This document shows positions 23,587 to 32,183 of a stretch of 64,000 nucleotides of DNA, one piece after another (within the stretch, counting starts at the first letter, position 1; each line of letters opens with the position of its first letter). The translations under genes and the position numbers were made by a program. The stretch comes from Mariniflexile sp044335535 (lineage in GTDB: Bacteria > Bacteroidota > Bacteroidia > Flavobacteriales > Flavobacteriaceae). Where the stretch lies: assembly GCF_044335535.1 (NCBI RefSeq), contig NZ_JBIQVZ010000008.1:62001-126000 (forward strand), given 5' to 3'. The notes under the pieces were generated by a model. The model was not told the DNA's origin. It made no database searches and was given only the letters and a program-made list of their open reading frames with translations.

Positions 23587-24446
23587 TGAGTTTGACTAAC
23601 GACATAAAGTATAAACTATCTCATCTTAATGTTTTAGAAAAAATTATAGCTGTTAATCTGGTTGTATATATTCTAACATTTTTTTTTAAGCTAAATTGGT
23701 TTGAATTACCGAGTAGTTTAGGCAGTTTTATAGTAAAACCTTGGTCACTTATAACGTATGCTTTTGTGCATTATGACTTTTGGCATATTCTTTTTAATAT
23801 GCTTTGGCTGTATGTTATTGGGCGTATGTTTCTAAACTTGTTCAGCGCTAAAATGGCTTTAAATATTTACTTTCTTGGAGCCATGTCTGGAGGTTTGCTG
23901 TTTATGCTATGCTACACCTTGCTTCCAAGCGTGTTTGGTGCTAATTCTAATTTAGTAGGGGCATCGGCAGCGGTAAGGGCATTGCTGATTTTCCTGTGTG
24001 CTTATATGCCCAATCAAGAGCTGCGTTTTTTTGTTTTTAATATTAAACTTTGGTATGTTGGCTTAGCCATTGTGATTTTAGATGTCTTTGGTGTTTTTAC
24101 AGGAATAAGTAATCCCGAAATAGGTAATGCCGGTGGGAATTTAGCACATTTAGGTGGTGCGTTATTGGGTTATTTTTATGCAAAGCAATTATTAAAAGGC
24201 GACGATATAGGGAAAGGATTTGAGCGTTTTATGGATTTTGTTGCCAATATGTTTAAAACTTCAAAAAAAGGACCATTAAAAACAGTTCATAAGAATAAAA
24301 GTAAAGTTGGGGGATATACTAAAGCCGATTTTAATGAGTTTAATACTCAAAAGAAAATAGATGTTATTTTAGATAAGATAAGCAAAAGCGGTTATGATAG
24401 TTTAACAGCGGAAGAAAAAGAGTTTTTATTTAGGTCAGGGAAGTAA
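23586..24446 (+). CDS. Rhomboid family intramembrane serine protease 2
   Basis: From ATG 23586 the product has 286 residues. It has six membrane segments, the HYDFWHILFNMLWLYVIG region, the catalytic Ser in LVGASAAV (GASA instead of the usual GxSG) and the His in LAHLGGALLGYF. A soluble C-terminal tail of about 80 basic residues (about 205-286) ends in DSLTAEEKEFLFRSG. This tail, also seen in other Bacteroidota rhomboids, may bind partners. The pair probably arose by duplication and is translationally coupled. An alternative start nine bases upstream is unlikely. Confidence 0.93.
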   Translation: MSLTNDIKYKLSHLNVLEKIIAVNLVVYILTFFFKLNWFELPSSLGSFIVKPWSLITYAFVHYDFWHILFNMLWLYVIGRMFLNLFSAKMALNIYFLGAMSGGLLFMLCYTLLPSVFGANSNLVGASAAVRALLIFLCAYMPNQELRFFVFNIKLWYVGLAIVILDVFGVFTGISNPEIGNAGGNLAHLGGALLGYFYAKQLLKGDDIGKGFERFMDFVANMFKTSKKGPLKTVHKNKSKVGGYTKADFNEFNTQKKIDVILDKISKSGYDSLTAEEKEFLFRSGK

Positions 24447-24619
24447 CAGTTAAAAGACAGGAGATAGTGCTATATGTTAAAAGCAAGAGATAAATGATAG
24501 GTTTAAGAGCTTATTGTGATAAAAAATGATGAGTGCTTTAGGATTGATTTTGGAAACAATTTAAAATAATATTTTTATTTGGACAATAGCTGTCGGTCAT
24601 CAGCCAGCCGTCATTAAAA

Positions 24620-25651
24620 ATGAATATGAAAAAACTTAAAGGTATAAACAAAATCATCTACGTTATCAATGTATTGGTCGCTGTTGTTCTATTACTAGCT
24701 TATGCCTTACCTTTTTTACCTCCAAAGGCGTTTTCTGTATGGTCTGTACTTAGCTTAGGAGTGCCTTTCTTAATTTTATGTAACGTATTGTTTTTTTTAT
24801 ATTGGTTGCTTAGAATTAGAAAGCAGCTTATTATATCGTTAGTGGTGCTTTTAGTAGGGCAAATAGTGTTTGGATCGTTATATAGGTTCTCATCTTCAAA
24901 AAAGGTAGAAAGTCCCAATAACATAAAAGTTATGAATTATAACGTGAGGTTATTTAATTTGTATGAATGGATTCCCGAAAAAAATATTGATACCAAAATA
25001 GTCGATTTTATAAAAACTGAAGCTCCCGATGTCTTGTGTATTCAAGATTATCGACCAAGTTCACAAGTTGATTTGACCTTTTTTAAACATAAATTTGAAA
25101 AAATTTCGGGAAAAAAAATCCATACCGGGCAAATTATTTTATCTAAGTTTCCAATAATAAATTCAGGCTCTTTAGAATTTCCAAATACGAATAATAATGC
25201 CATTTTTGTTGACATCGTTAAAGGAGAAGATACCATTCGGGTTTACAATATTCATCTGCAATCCTTAAAAATCGATACCGATGTAGAAAAACTGAAACAA
25301 GAAAGTACATCGCGCATTTTTAAGCAAGTTGAAAATACCTTTAAAAGACAACAATTTCAATCTGAAATATTTTTAGAACATAAAAAACAATGCCACTATA
25401 AGATGATTATTTGTGGCGACTTTAATAATACAGCCTATTCGTATGTGTATAGAAAAATTAAAGGTGATTTGAATGATACTTTTAAAGAGGCAGGTAATGG
25501 GTTTGGACGCACTTACGAGTTTAAATTCTTTCCAGTACGTATTGATTATATTTTTTCAGATAAAGCCTTTACGGTAAATGGATTTAAGGCGTACAATGAA
25601 CATTATTCCGATCATTATCCCATTATGGCTACTTTGAGTTTGGAGGAGTAG
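24620..25651 (+). CDS. Membrane-anchored endonuclease/exonuclease/phosphatase family protein
   Basis: This 343-residue protein has three membrane segments in the first 90 residues and then an EEP domain: MNYNVRLFN with the first Asn, IQDYRPS, NIHLQSL, GDFNNTAYSYVY, and the closing DYIFSDKAFTVNG and SDHYPIMATL with the catalytic Asp-His pair. EEP enzymes act on DNA, RNA, phospholipids or phosphoinositides. The membrane location favours a lipid or extracellular nucleic-acid role, but this is open. Confidence 0.88.
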   Translation: MNMKKLKGINKIIYVINVLVAVVLLLAYALPFLPPKAFSVWSVLSLGVPFLILCNVLFFLYWLLRIRKQLIISLVVLLVGQIVFGSLYRFSSSKKVESPNNIKVMNYNVRLFNLYEWIPEKNIDTKIVDFIKTEAPDVLCIQDYRPSSQVDLTFFKHKFEKISGKKIHTGQIILSKFPIINSGSLEFPNTNNNAIFVDIVKGEDTIRVYNIHLQSLKIDTDVEKLKQESTSRIFKQVENTFKRQQFQSEIFLEHKKQCHYKMIICGDFNNTAYSYVYRKIKGDLNDTFKEAGNGFGRTYEFKFFPVRIDYIFSDKAFTVNGFKAYNEHYSDHYPIMATLSLEE

Positions 25652-25830
25652 TTTTAGTCTCAGTGGCAGTCTCAGTCGCAGTTGCAGTTGCAGTCACAGT
25701 CGCAGTTTTGTTCAGAAATCAAAAATCGTTACTCGTTACTCTTTAATACCAATACTTTGATTCTTTACAATTCTACAATTCTGCATCTTTGAAACTTTGT
25801 AGCTTTGAGACTTTGCAACTTCTAAAAAAA
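25652..25830. repeat. CAGT-hexamer array and AAACTTTG units
   Basis: After the EEP gene, about ten degenerate hexamers of the form CAGTYR (25658-25712) are followed by short CTTTGAAACTTTG-like units up to about 25820. They resemble the array after ribH. No coding potential. It lies between convergent genes and may serve as a terminator region. Confidence 0.6.
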
Positions 25831-25831
25831 A

Positions 25832-26140
25832 TTACATCAACGTACAATCTACTGTATCAGCAAAAATATGTATGACCAAACCCAAGCCAATCAGTCTTGT
25901 TTTCTTCGGAATTAAAAGCAATAGATAGACACCAATGGCATAGTAGGAGTGTAGTGGGTGGAAGCCAATACTGCATCTATTTGGGTCGAAAATTGGGTTT
26001 GCCAATAAATGGTCTAAATCTATCAGCATTCCTAATATCATGATGAGGTAGGCAAATTTCCAATTCGATTTATAAAAAACCAAAGCCACCACTAACGGAA
26101 TTAAAAAATGACAACCGTAATGCGCTACTGTTTGTAACAT
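25832..26140 (-). CDS. DUF6122 membrane protein
   Basis: This 102-residue protein has three membrane segments. Conserved polar residues lie in LAHYGCHF-like VAHYGCHFLIPL, LIDLDHLLANPIFDPNRCSIGFHPLHSYYAI and the final HIFADTVDC. The His and Asp pattern (YGCH, DLDH, HPLH, HIFAD) resembles the metal-site pattern of LexA-binding/YdjM-type membrane hydrolases. It is the last gene of the operon that starts at parA, with its start touching the wbqC stop. Confidence 0.85.
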   Translation of the reverse strand: MLQTVAHYGCHFLIPLVVALVFYKSNWKFAYLIMILGMLIDLDHLLANPIFDPNRCSIGFHPLHSYYAIGVYLLLLIPKKTRLIGLGLVIHIFADTVDCTLM

Positions 26141-26766
26141 TATTGGGGGGTTATAGTTTGAGATTCTAAATAATTTAGAGCGTTCGGACCTTCATTAAAT
26201 AGCAAATCCAAAATACTTAAGTTTGGAATGAAGCCATGTTTGTCACTAAAGACTTGGGTGTAACTATCAAATGCCTGTGGTTGTTCTTTTTTAGCGTTTA
26301 CCAAGTACCTGAAATCACTTGTGTTTTCAATGGTTTTCTGATAAACTTCCGATTTTGAAGTCTGCAAATCCAATTGCAAACAATCACAAATCACCTCAAA
26401 GCATTTCAAATTATAATCTAAAATATAATCCGTTTTTAAGTTGAATAAGGGGTGTAGTTCATCTTCATAAAACTCAAAAAAAGGAGAAGTTCTATAGGCC
26501 GAAAGTAAAGATTTCCAATGTAAATCTTGCCATTTGGTTTCATTGAAAATTTTAACATCCCGATATTTCTGCCTGTTTTTTTGGGTATGAATAACAGGAA
26601 TATTTAAAGCAAGCTTACCGTTTGCACCATAAATATAAGTGCGGTTTCGGTAAGTTTGCTTTAAAAAATTATCATCAACTTCAAACATTACATCTTTAGC
26701 ATTTGCTATGGCAACAAAATGTGCGATGTTAGGAAAGTATGTTAGATGAATTAAAATACTTTGCAT
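26140..26766 (-). CDS. WbqC family protein
   Basis: This 208-residue protein of the WbqC family (PF08889) has ILIHLTYFPNIAHFVAIANA at the N-terminus, then QTYRNRTYIYGANGKLALNIPV and WQDLHWKSLLSAYRTSPFFEFYEDEL. Members occur in polysaccharide clusters, but this housekeeping paralogue sits after lepB in many Flavobacteriaceae. The reaction is not established. The start follows lepB by 13 bp. Confidence 0.92.
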   Translation of the reverse strand: MQSILIHLTYFPNIAHFVAIANAKDVMFEVDDNFLKQTYRNRTYIYGANGKLALNIPVIHTQKNRQKYRDVKIFNETKWQDLHWKSLLSAYRTSPFFEFYEDELHPLFNLKTDYILDYNLKCFEVICDCLQLDLQTSKSEVYQKTIENTSDFRYLVNAKKEQPQAFDSYTQVFSDKHGFIPNLSILDLLFNEGPNALNYLESQTITPQ

Positions 26767-26779
26767 TTAAATTTTACTC

Positions 26780-28762
26780 TTATTTTTCAATTACTACTGA
26801 TTTTGCAGCAAAGTCATGAATTGCTTTTTTCTTTTCATTTCCAGTTATTGTCAAAAGAGATATCCATCCAAGAGTTGCTTTAAGGATAAACCTTATAAAA
26901 GCATTTGGAAAGGAAATGTATTTATCAAATTCACCATCTTTTCTCACACCTATTTTGGAGAGAGAATGTCCAATAGTTCCACCATTAAAAGCTGTAAATA
27001 ATGGATCGTACAGTAAAAATATTGCCACAGAAACAACAATCTTTACAGTATTTGGGATTGAGCCAAAGAGTGTAAAAATTTCACTATTTAAGTACATTGC
27101 TCCAATTATAATTATTGAATCAATGAAAGCGGCTTTAATTCTGTTTGCTACAGATGCATAAACCTTATCAGTTTCCAATGTTTTAACGTCTTGGTTTGCT
27201 CTTTTTTTCTGTATCCATTTATTTAATATTATATACAAAGCAAGTAAAATCAAAAAAGGAATCAAAAAAGAAGATGATTTCCCACTACCGCTAACGGTTG
27301 TAAAGAAACGTTCCCAGCGTGGTTTTTTGCCATCCCAACTCATCCAAATAAATACGGGTTTCCCAACGACGTGATCAAAAGGCACAAAGCCCCAAGAACG
27401 TGCATCAATAGAATTGTGTCGGTTATCACCCATCATCCAATAATAATTTTGTTTAAAGGTATAAGTAGTTGCTACTTCACCATTTATTAAAATTTGGTTG
27501 CCTTTTACTTGCAGTGTATTGCCTTCGTATTCTGTAATAACACGTTTGTAAAGTGGTAATACTTTTAGGTTTATATCTATTGTTTTTCCGGCTTCAGGAA
27601 TGTATAGTGGGCCAAAAAAGTCTATGTTCCAGTTGTAATTTGGGTCGTGCGGAAAAATATTTGGGTCTCTAACGCCTTTTTCTTGCTTATTAGGTGTTAT
27701 GCTTAAAACATTAGGATTATTTTTAAATTTAGCTAAAGCTTCATCGGAAATAGCAGAAAAATAATAGGTATTTTGATTGTTTATAATGCCAAATCCATCG
27801 GTAATATCGTAGCGTTCTTTTAAGAAAACAGGATTAAATTGTGACGTTTTTGGTTGTACATGATAGCTGAATTGCAAATGGGCCCTGTCTGGCAACTCAT
27901 TTTTCTTTCCGTTAATATAAACAAAGCCGTTGCGAACTTCTAAAGAATCACCCGCAACACCAACACAGCGTTTTACTAAATTGGTTTTTTTATCTATAGG
28001 TTTGTAATAGTTTCTGTCTGGATGAAAATCGTTCATATCCAACAGAGTATCTGCAGGTTGGTTAAAAACGACAATATCATTTCGTTCTATATCTTCAAAA
28101 CCTGGAATTCTAAGGTAAGGTAATTGTAGTTTGTTTTTCCAAGAATCGCTCCCTTTATGGTCATCAAACAAATACGATTTCTTTTTTAATAGAGGAATGG
28201 TATCGTGTACCATAGGGGCGCCCACAGTTGTCATGGGCACTCTGGCACCATAATGAAACTTGCTTACAAAAAGAAAGTCGCCAACTAATAACGATTTTTC
28301 TAAAGATGAAGACGGAATGGTAAACGGTTGAATAAAATATGTGTGTACAATGGTTGCAGCTACAATGGCAAATAAAATAGAGCTTACCCAATCGCCTGCA
28401 CCAGATTTAGGATGCAAGCTTCTGTCCTCTATGTATTTAACATCTGTAGCGTAATTCAAATAATAGTTGTAAAAACCTAAAGTGATTACTGCTAAAAAGG
28501 TATCTAAATTGCTGTTTTTTCCAAAGCTTCTAGCGGTTTCTACCCAAACTACAGCAAGCATAATAAGGTTTACTATAGGTAAAAATAAAAGGATAACCCA
28601 CCACCACGGACGATTAATAATTTTCATTAAAACAACCGCATTATACACAGGTACAAAAGCTTCCCATGGGTGTCTTCCTGCTTTAATGTATAATTTCCAA
28701 GTACCTAAACCATGTATTACTTGAATAATTAAGATGAAAATAAACCATTGTATCAATGTCAT
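26780..28762 (-). CDS. lepB: Signal peptidase I with extra N-terminal membrane domain and C-terminal RDD domain
   Basis: The protein has 660 residues, much longer than ordinary LepB. Residues 1-105 form a DUF5684-like membrane segment. The peptidase follows: catalytic Ser in IPSSSLEKSLLVGD (about 153) and Lys in LVKRCVGVAGDSLEV. The substrate-pocket regions include WMMGDNRHNSIDARSWGFV. After the last peptidase membrane helix (about 505-520) comes an RDD domain (about 535-655: ANRIKAAFIDSIII, YDPLFTAFNGGTIGHSLSKIGV). It removes signal peptides in the inner membrane. The RDD fusion is unusual for LepB and may add a membrane or transport function. Confidence 0.94.
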   Translation of the reverse strand: MTLIQWFIFILIIQVIHGLGTWKLYIKAGRHPWEAFVPVYNAVVLMKIINRPWWWVILLFLPIVNLIMLAVVWVETARSFGKNSNLDTFLAVITLGFYNYYLNYATDVKYIEDRSLHPKSGAGDWVSSILFAIVAATIVHTYFIQPFTIPSSSLEKSLLVGDFLFVSKFHYGARVPMTTVGAPMVHDTIPLLKKKSYLFDDHKGSDSWKNKLQLPYLRIPGFEDIERNDIVVFNQPADTLLDMNDFHPDRNYYKPIDKKTNLVKRCVGVAGDSLEVRNGFVYINGKKNELPDRAHLQFSYHVQPKTSQFNPVFLKERYDITDGFGIINNQNTYYFSAISDEALAKFKNNPNVLSITPNKQEKGVRDPNIFPHDPNYNWNIDFFGPLYIPEAGKTIDINLKVLPLYKRVITEYEGNTLQVKGNQILINGEVATTYTFKQNYYWMMGDNRHNSIDARSWGFVPFDHVVGKPVFIWMSWDGKKPRWERFFTTVSGSGKSSSFLIPFLILLALYIILNKWIQKKRANQDVKTLETDKVYASVANRIKAAFIDSIIIIGAMYLNSEIFTLFGSIPNTVKIVVSVAIFLLYDPLFTAFNGGTIGHSLSKIGVRKDGEFDKYISFPNAFIRFILKATLGWISLLTITGNEKKKAIHDFAAKSVVIEK

Positions 28763-28824
28763 AATCGTGTTTTTTATTTTTTAGTAGCTAAACTTACTTA
28801 TGTTGTTACGTGTTTTTGAATCTA

Positions 28825-29529
28825 TTAACCAATATTTAACACATCATTCATGGTAAAAACACCTGTTTTTCCTGCAAGCCATTCAGCAGCAACGACAGCA
28901 CCTAAGGCAAATCCTTGTCTGGTATGTGCCACGTGTTCTATGGTAATGGTATCTACGTCGCTTACGTAATTTACAGTGTGTGTGCCCGGAACGTCTTCAA
29001 TACGTTTTGCAATAATAGGAATGGTTCTATCTGCAGTTTCGTCTAATTTCCACGCATCAAAATTGGCATTGTTTGCAATAATGTCATTAGCCAAAGAAAT
29101 AGCTGTTCCGCTAGGGGCATCCAATTTTTGTGTGTGATGAATTTCTTCCATAGACACATTATACTGTTTTAGAGTGCTCATCATTTTTGCCAGTGTCTTA
29201 TTAAGCTCGAAAAAGATGTTAACCCCTAAGCTATAATTTGAAGCATAAATAAAAGCACCTTTCTTCTCTTTACATAAAGCAACCGCCTTATCGTAATTAT
29301 CTAACCAACCAGTAGTTCCGGAAATTACAGGAACACCGCTATTTAAACAATTTGAAATGTTATTAAAAGCCACGGTTGGAATACTAAAATCTATAGCAAC
29401 ATCGGCTTTTGTTATATCGTAACCTTCATCATCTTTATCAACGGTTAAAACAATGGTATGTCCGCGTTTAATGGCAATTTGCTCAATGGTTTTTCCCATT
29501 TTCCCATATCCAAGTAAAGCTATTTTCAT
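28825..29529 (-). CDS. dapB: 4-hydroxy-tetrahydrodipicolinate reductase
   Basis: This 234-residue protein is slightly short, as usual in Bacteroidota. It has a Rossmann start MKIALLGYGKMGKTIEQIA, SGTTGW, YSLGVNIFF and the catalytic region EEIHHTQKLDAPSGTA with His-His and Lys. It reduces HTPA in the lysine and meso-diaminopimelate pathway, needed for peptidoglycan. It is part of the parA-to-DUF6122 operon, 38 bp after the DUF5683 gene. Confidence 0.97.
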   Translation of the reverse strand: MKIALLGYGKMGKTIEQIAIKRGHTIVLTVDKDDEGYDITKADVAIDFSIPTVAFNNISNCLNSGVPVISGTTGWLDNYDKAVALCKEKKGAFIYASNYSLGVNIFFELNKTLAKMMSTLKQYNVSMEEIHHTQKLDAPSGTAISLANDIIANNANFDAWKLDETADRTIPIIAKRIEDVPGTHTVNYVSDVDTITIEHVAHTRQGFALGAVVAAEWLAGKTGVFTMNDVLNIG

Positions 29530-29567
29530 TTATTTATAGTTTTAATTTGTCAAATGCCCATTATGGG

Positions 29568-30188
29568 CTAAAATTTAAAATTTAAAGTTAATCCGAGATT
29601 GCTTGTTGCATCAATCTCATTGATTTTAAAATGTGGTGCCAAAGATAGATTTTCATCTACATTATATTGCATTAAATGTGCATCTACATTGGCATCAATA
29701 ATGTTTAAGGCATAAATGCCAAGTGTTACCAAAAGTGAAATTTCTTTGTTCTTTCGGTAAAACTTTTGGCCTCGTTCTAAACCTTCGGTTGTAACTCGTG
29801 GAGTGGTTAGTGGGTTGCCTTGAGGATCAAAATAAAACTCATCGGTTTTTAAACCTGCCAGTCTGCTTTTGTAGGCATCCCGGTATCGATTGTATTCTTT
29901 ATTGTTGGTTGTGTAAAAATAAATACCAGTGGCTAATCCACCATAAACGAAGGGGATTTTCCAATATCTTTTGTTGTAGGCTTGTCCCAGACCGGGTAAA
30001 ACTGCCGAATAAAAAGCAGCTTTTGCGGGAGAAAGCGGATTATAGGAACTTTTAATTTCTATAATAGAGTCAACAGTAATAGCTGCAGGTAGCTCTTTTT
30101 TTTTCTTGTTTTTTTCTTGTGCTGATAGAAAGCAGCAAAATAATAGTGAGAATACGCTAGCTATAAAGAGTTTATTTGGCACCTTCAA
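29568..30188 (-). CDS. DUF5683 domain protein
   Basis: This 206-residue exported protein has a signal peptide (ending CFLSAQE) and a DUF5683 domain. The characteristic part is SPAKAAFYSAVLPGLGQAYNKRYWKIPFVYGGLATGIYFY, followed by a helix SLLVTLGIYALNIIDANVDAHL. It probably lies in the envelope with two hydrophobic segments. The function is unknown, but the parA-parB-DUF5683-dapB-lepB order is widely kept in Flavobacteriia. Its start overlaps the parB end by 17 bp. Confidence 0.9.
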   Translation of the reverse strand: MKVPNKLFIASVFSLLFCCFLSAQEKNKKKKELPAAITVDSIIEIKSSYNPLSPAKAAFYSAVLPGLGQAYNKRYWKIPFVYGGLATGIYFYTTNNKEYNRYRDAYKSRLAGLKTDEFYFDPQGNPLTTPRVTTEGLERGQKFYRKNKEISLLVTLGIYALNIIDANVDAHLMQYNVDENLSLAPHFKINEIDATSNLGLTLNFKF

Positions 30189-31083
30189 CTAATTTTTTAA
30201 TACGATTAAAATCTTCTTCAGAATGAAACGGAATCGTAATTTTTCCTTTTCCATTCTTAGAGACTTTAACGTCTATTTTATGTCCAAAGTATTCTGAAAT
30301 GGCTTTAATTCCCTCTTTAATATGTTTAGGGGTTTCTTCGCTTTCTTCTTTTTTAGGTGCTACTTTTACTTCTTGTGTGGTACTGTAATTGCGAACCAGA
30401 TTTTCTGTATCCCGTACCGACAGTTCGTTTGAAAGTACTTTTTCGTAAATATCTAACTGGGTGGTTGGGTCTTCAACTGTAATTAAAGCACGGCCATGTC
30501 CCATAGAAATAAACCCATCACGCATCCCTGTTTGAATAATTGGATCTAATTTCAAAAGACGCAAGTAGTTGGTAATGGTAGAACGTTTTTTTCCAACACG
30601 CTCACTCATTTGTTCTTGTGTTAAGTTGATTTCATCAATTAAACGTTGGTAGGATAAGGCAATTTCAATAGGATCTAAATCTTGACGTTGAATGTTTTCA
30701 ACCAAAGCCATTTCTAACGATTCTTGATCGTTTGCAATACGTATGTATGCAGGAATGGTTTCTAAACCTATTAATTTTGAGGCTCTAAAACGACGTTCAC
30801 CAGATACCAACTGGTATTGGTTAAAACCTAGTTTTCTAACGGTAATAGGCTGAATGATGCCTAATTCTTTTATAGATGATGCTAATTCACGCAGCGATTC
30901 TTCGCTAAAATTGGTACGCGGTTGAAAGGGGTTAACTTCAATAAAGGCAATATCTAACTCAATAATATTACCAACAACTTTATCTGCATTTTTATCTTGT
31001 GCCGATTGTATGTCGTTACTTGGATCTTTTAAAAGTGCCGATAAACCTCTTCCTAAAGCTTGTTTTTTAATTGCCTTAGCCAT
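30172..31083 (-). CDS. parB: Chromosome partitioning protein ParB
   Basis: This 303-residue protein has the N-terminal CTPase/ParB box (NPFQPRTNFSEESLRELASSIKELGIIQPITVR and YQLVSGERRFRASKL). A central helix-turn-helix follows (LTQEQMSERVGKKRSTITNYLRLLKL), with a C-terminal dimerisation part after a charged linker. It binds parS sites and spreads along DNA as a CTP-dependent clamp. The start ALGRGLSALL is typical. It lies 2 bp after parA. I did not find a convincing parS palindrome in the window. Confidence 0.97.
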   Translation of the reverse strand: MAKAIKKQALGRGLSALLKDPSNDIQSAQDKNADKVVGNIIELDIAFIEVNPFQPRTNFSEESLRELASSIKELGIIQPITVRKLGFNQYQLVSGERRFRASKLIGLETIPAYIRIANDQESLEMALVENIQRQDLDPIEIALSYQRLIDEINLTQEQMSERVGKKRSTITNYLRLLKLDPIIQTGMRDGFISMGHGRALITVEDPTTQLDIYEKVLSNELSVRDTENLVRNYSTTQEVKVAPKKEESEETPKHIKEGIKAISEYFGHKIDVKVSKNGKGKITIPFHSEEDFNRIKKLVEGAK

Positions 31084-31085
31084 AA

Positions 31086-31850
31086 TTAAGCGTTTTTATT
31101 GATAATTTCTTTTGCTAAACTTAAGTAATTGCTAGCGCCTTTACTAGCGGCATCGTAATTAATAATGCTTTCCCCAAAACTTGGCGCTTCACTTAATTTT
31201 ACATTGCGTTGTATGATGGTTTGAAATACCATATCGTTAAAGTGTTTTTGAACCTCTTCTACGACTTGGTTAGACAGTCTTAAGCGCGAATCATACATGG
31301 TTAGTAGTAAGCCTTCTATATCCAATTCGGGGTTGTGTATTTTTTGAACACTTTTAATGGTGTTTAAAAGCTTTCCTAAACCTTCAAGTGCAAAATATTC
31401 ACACTGAATAGGTATTATTACAGCATCAGCAGCTGTTAAAGCGTTTAGGGTTAATAAGCCTAAAGATGGCGCACAATCAATTAAAATATAATCGTAATCG
31501 TCTTTGATTTCTTGTAACGCTTTTTTTAGCATGTACTCTCTAGCCTCTTTATCAACGAGTTCTATTTCGATAGCCACTAAGTCGATATGCGCTGGGATAA
31601 TGTCTAAATTAGGTGTTTCAGTTTTTAAAATGGCATCTCTTGCAGAACTAGAATGTTCTAAAAGTTGGTAGGTGCCTATTTCTATAGATTCTACATCAAG
31701 TCCTATTCCAGAAGTTGCATTTGCTTGAGGGTCAGCATCAATAAGTAATACTTTTTTTTCCAGAACGCCTAGTGAAGCGGCTAAATTTATGGATGTTGTT
31801 GTTTTACCAACGCCTCCTTTTTGATTTGCAATTGCAATGATTTTACCCAT
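31086..31850 (-). CDS. parA: Chromosome partitioning ATPase ParA/Soj
   Basis: This 254-residue protein has the deviant Walker A KGGVGKTTTSINLAASL (about 10-17 for the P-loop), the Walker A' Asp in LLIDADPQANATSG, and Walker B LIDCAPSLGLLTLNAL. It is full length for chromosomal Soj-type ParA. It binds DNA as an ATP dimer and moves ParB-parS complexes. It is the first gene of a seven-gene minus-strand operon, divergent from the M16 peptidase gene. Confidence 0.97.
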   Translation of the reverse strand: MGKIIAIANQKGGVGKTTTSINLAASLGVLEKKVLLIDADPQANATSGIGLDVESIEIGTYQLLEHSSSARDAILKTETPNLDIIPAHIDLVAIEIELVDKEAREYMLKKALQEIKDDYDYILIDCAPSLGLLTLNALTAADAVIIPIQCEYFALEGLGKLLNTIKSVQKIHNPELDIEGLLLTMYDSRLRLSNQVVEEVQKHFNDMVFQTIIQRNVKLSEAPSFGESIINYDAASKGASNYLSLAKEIINKNA

Positions 31851-32183
31851 TAAATGATTTGGTTTTATGAACGGTAAAAATACAATTATTTATGAGTAAT
31901 AAAAACCCAAATTATAAGAGACTGTTTAAATTTTGTTTTTGGAATATTTTATAGTGTATTTTATCGTCAGACGAGGGTGTTTTGAGGGTGATAGCCACAG
32001 TTGCGATTAAGTATTGTGGAAAAAGACGCATAAAGAACCAAAGGATAAAACTTAGACAGTCTTTACACATGAGATCAAATGATAAGTTAAATTAAAATTA
32101 GAGTTTATTTGTAATAAATTTAACATGTTTAAAATGATTTTTTTGTTTTTAATTATTATTTTTGAAAAAATACCATTGTAATT
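31851..32183. promoter_or_regulatory. Divergent intergenic region between parA and the M16 peptidase gene
   Basis: These 333 bp contain no open frame. TATTTTTG at 32157-32164, 20 bases before the peptidase ATG, is a plausible -7 element for it. For parA a weaker TATTTTTA on the minus strand lies near 31895. No further structure was found. Confidence 0.4.

Noticed and set aside
25658..25712. Possible CRISPR array in the CAGT-rich repeats
   Set aside because: The units are six bases and contiguous, without spacers, and no cas gene is present.
31851..32183. Search for a parS site near parAB
   Set aside because: No 16-bp palindrome close to TGTTTCACGTGAAACA was seen here or elsewhere in the window by eye.
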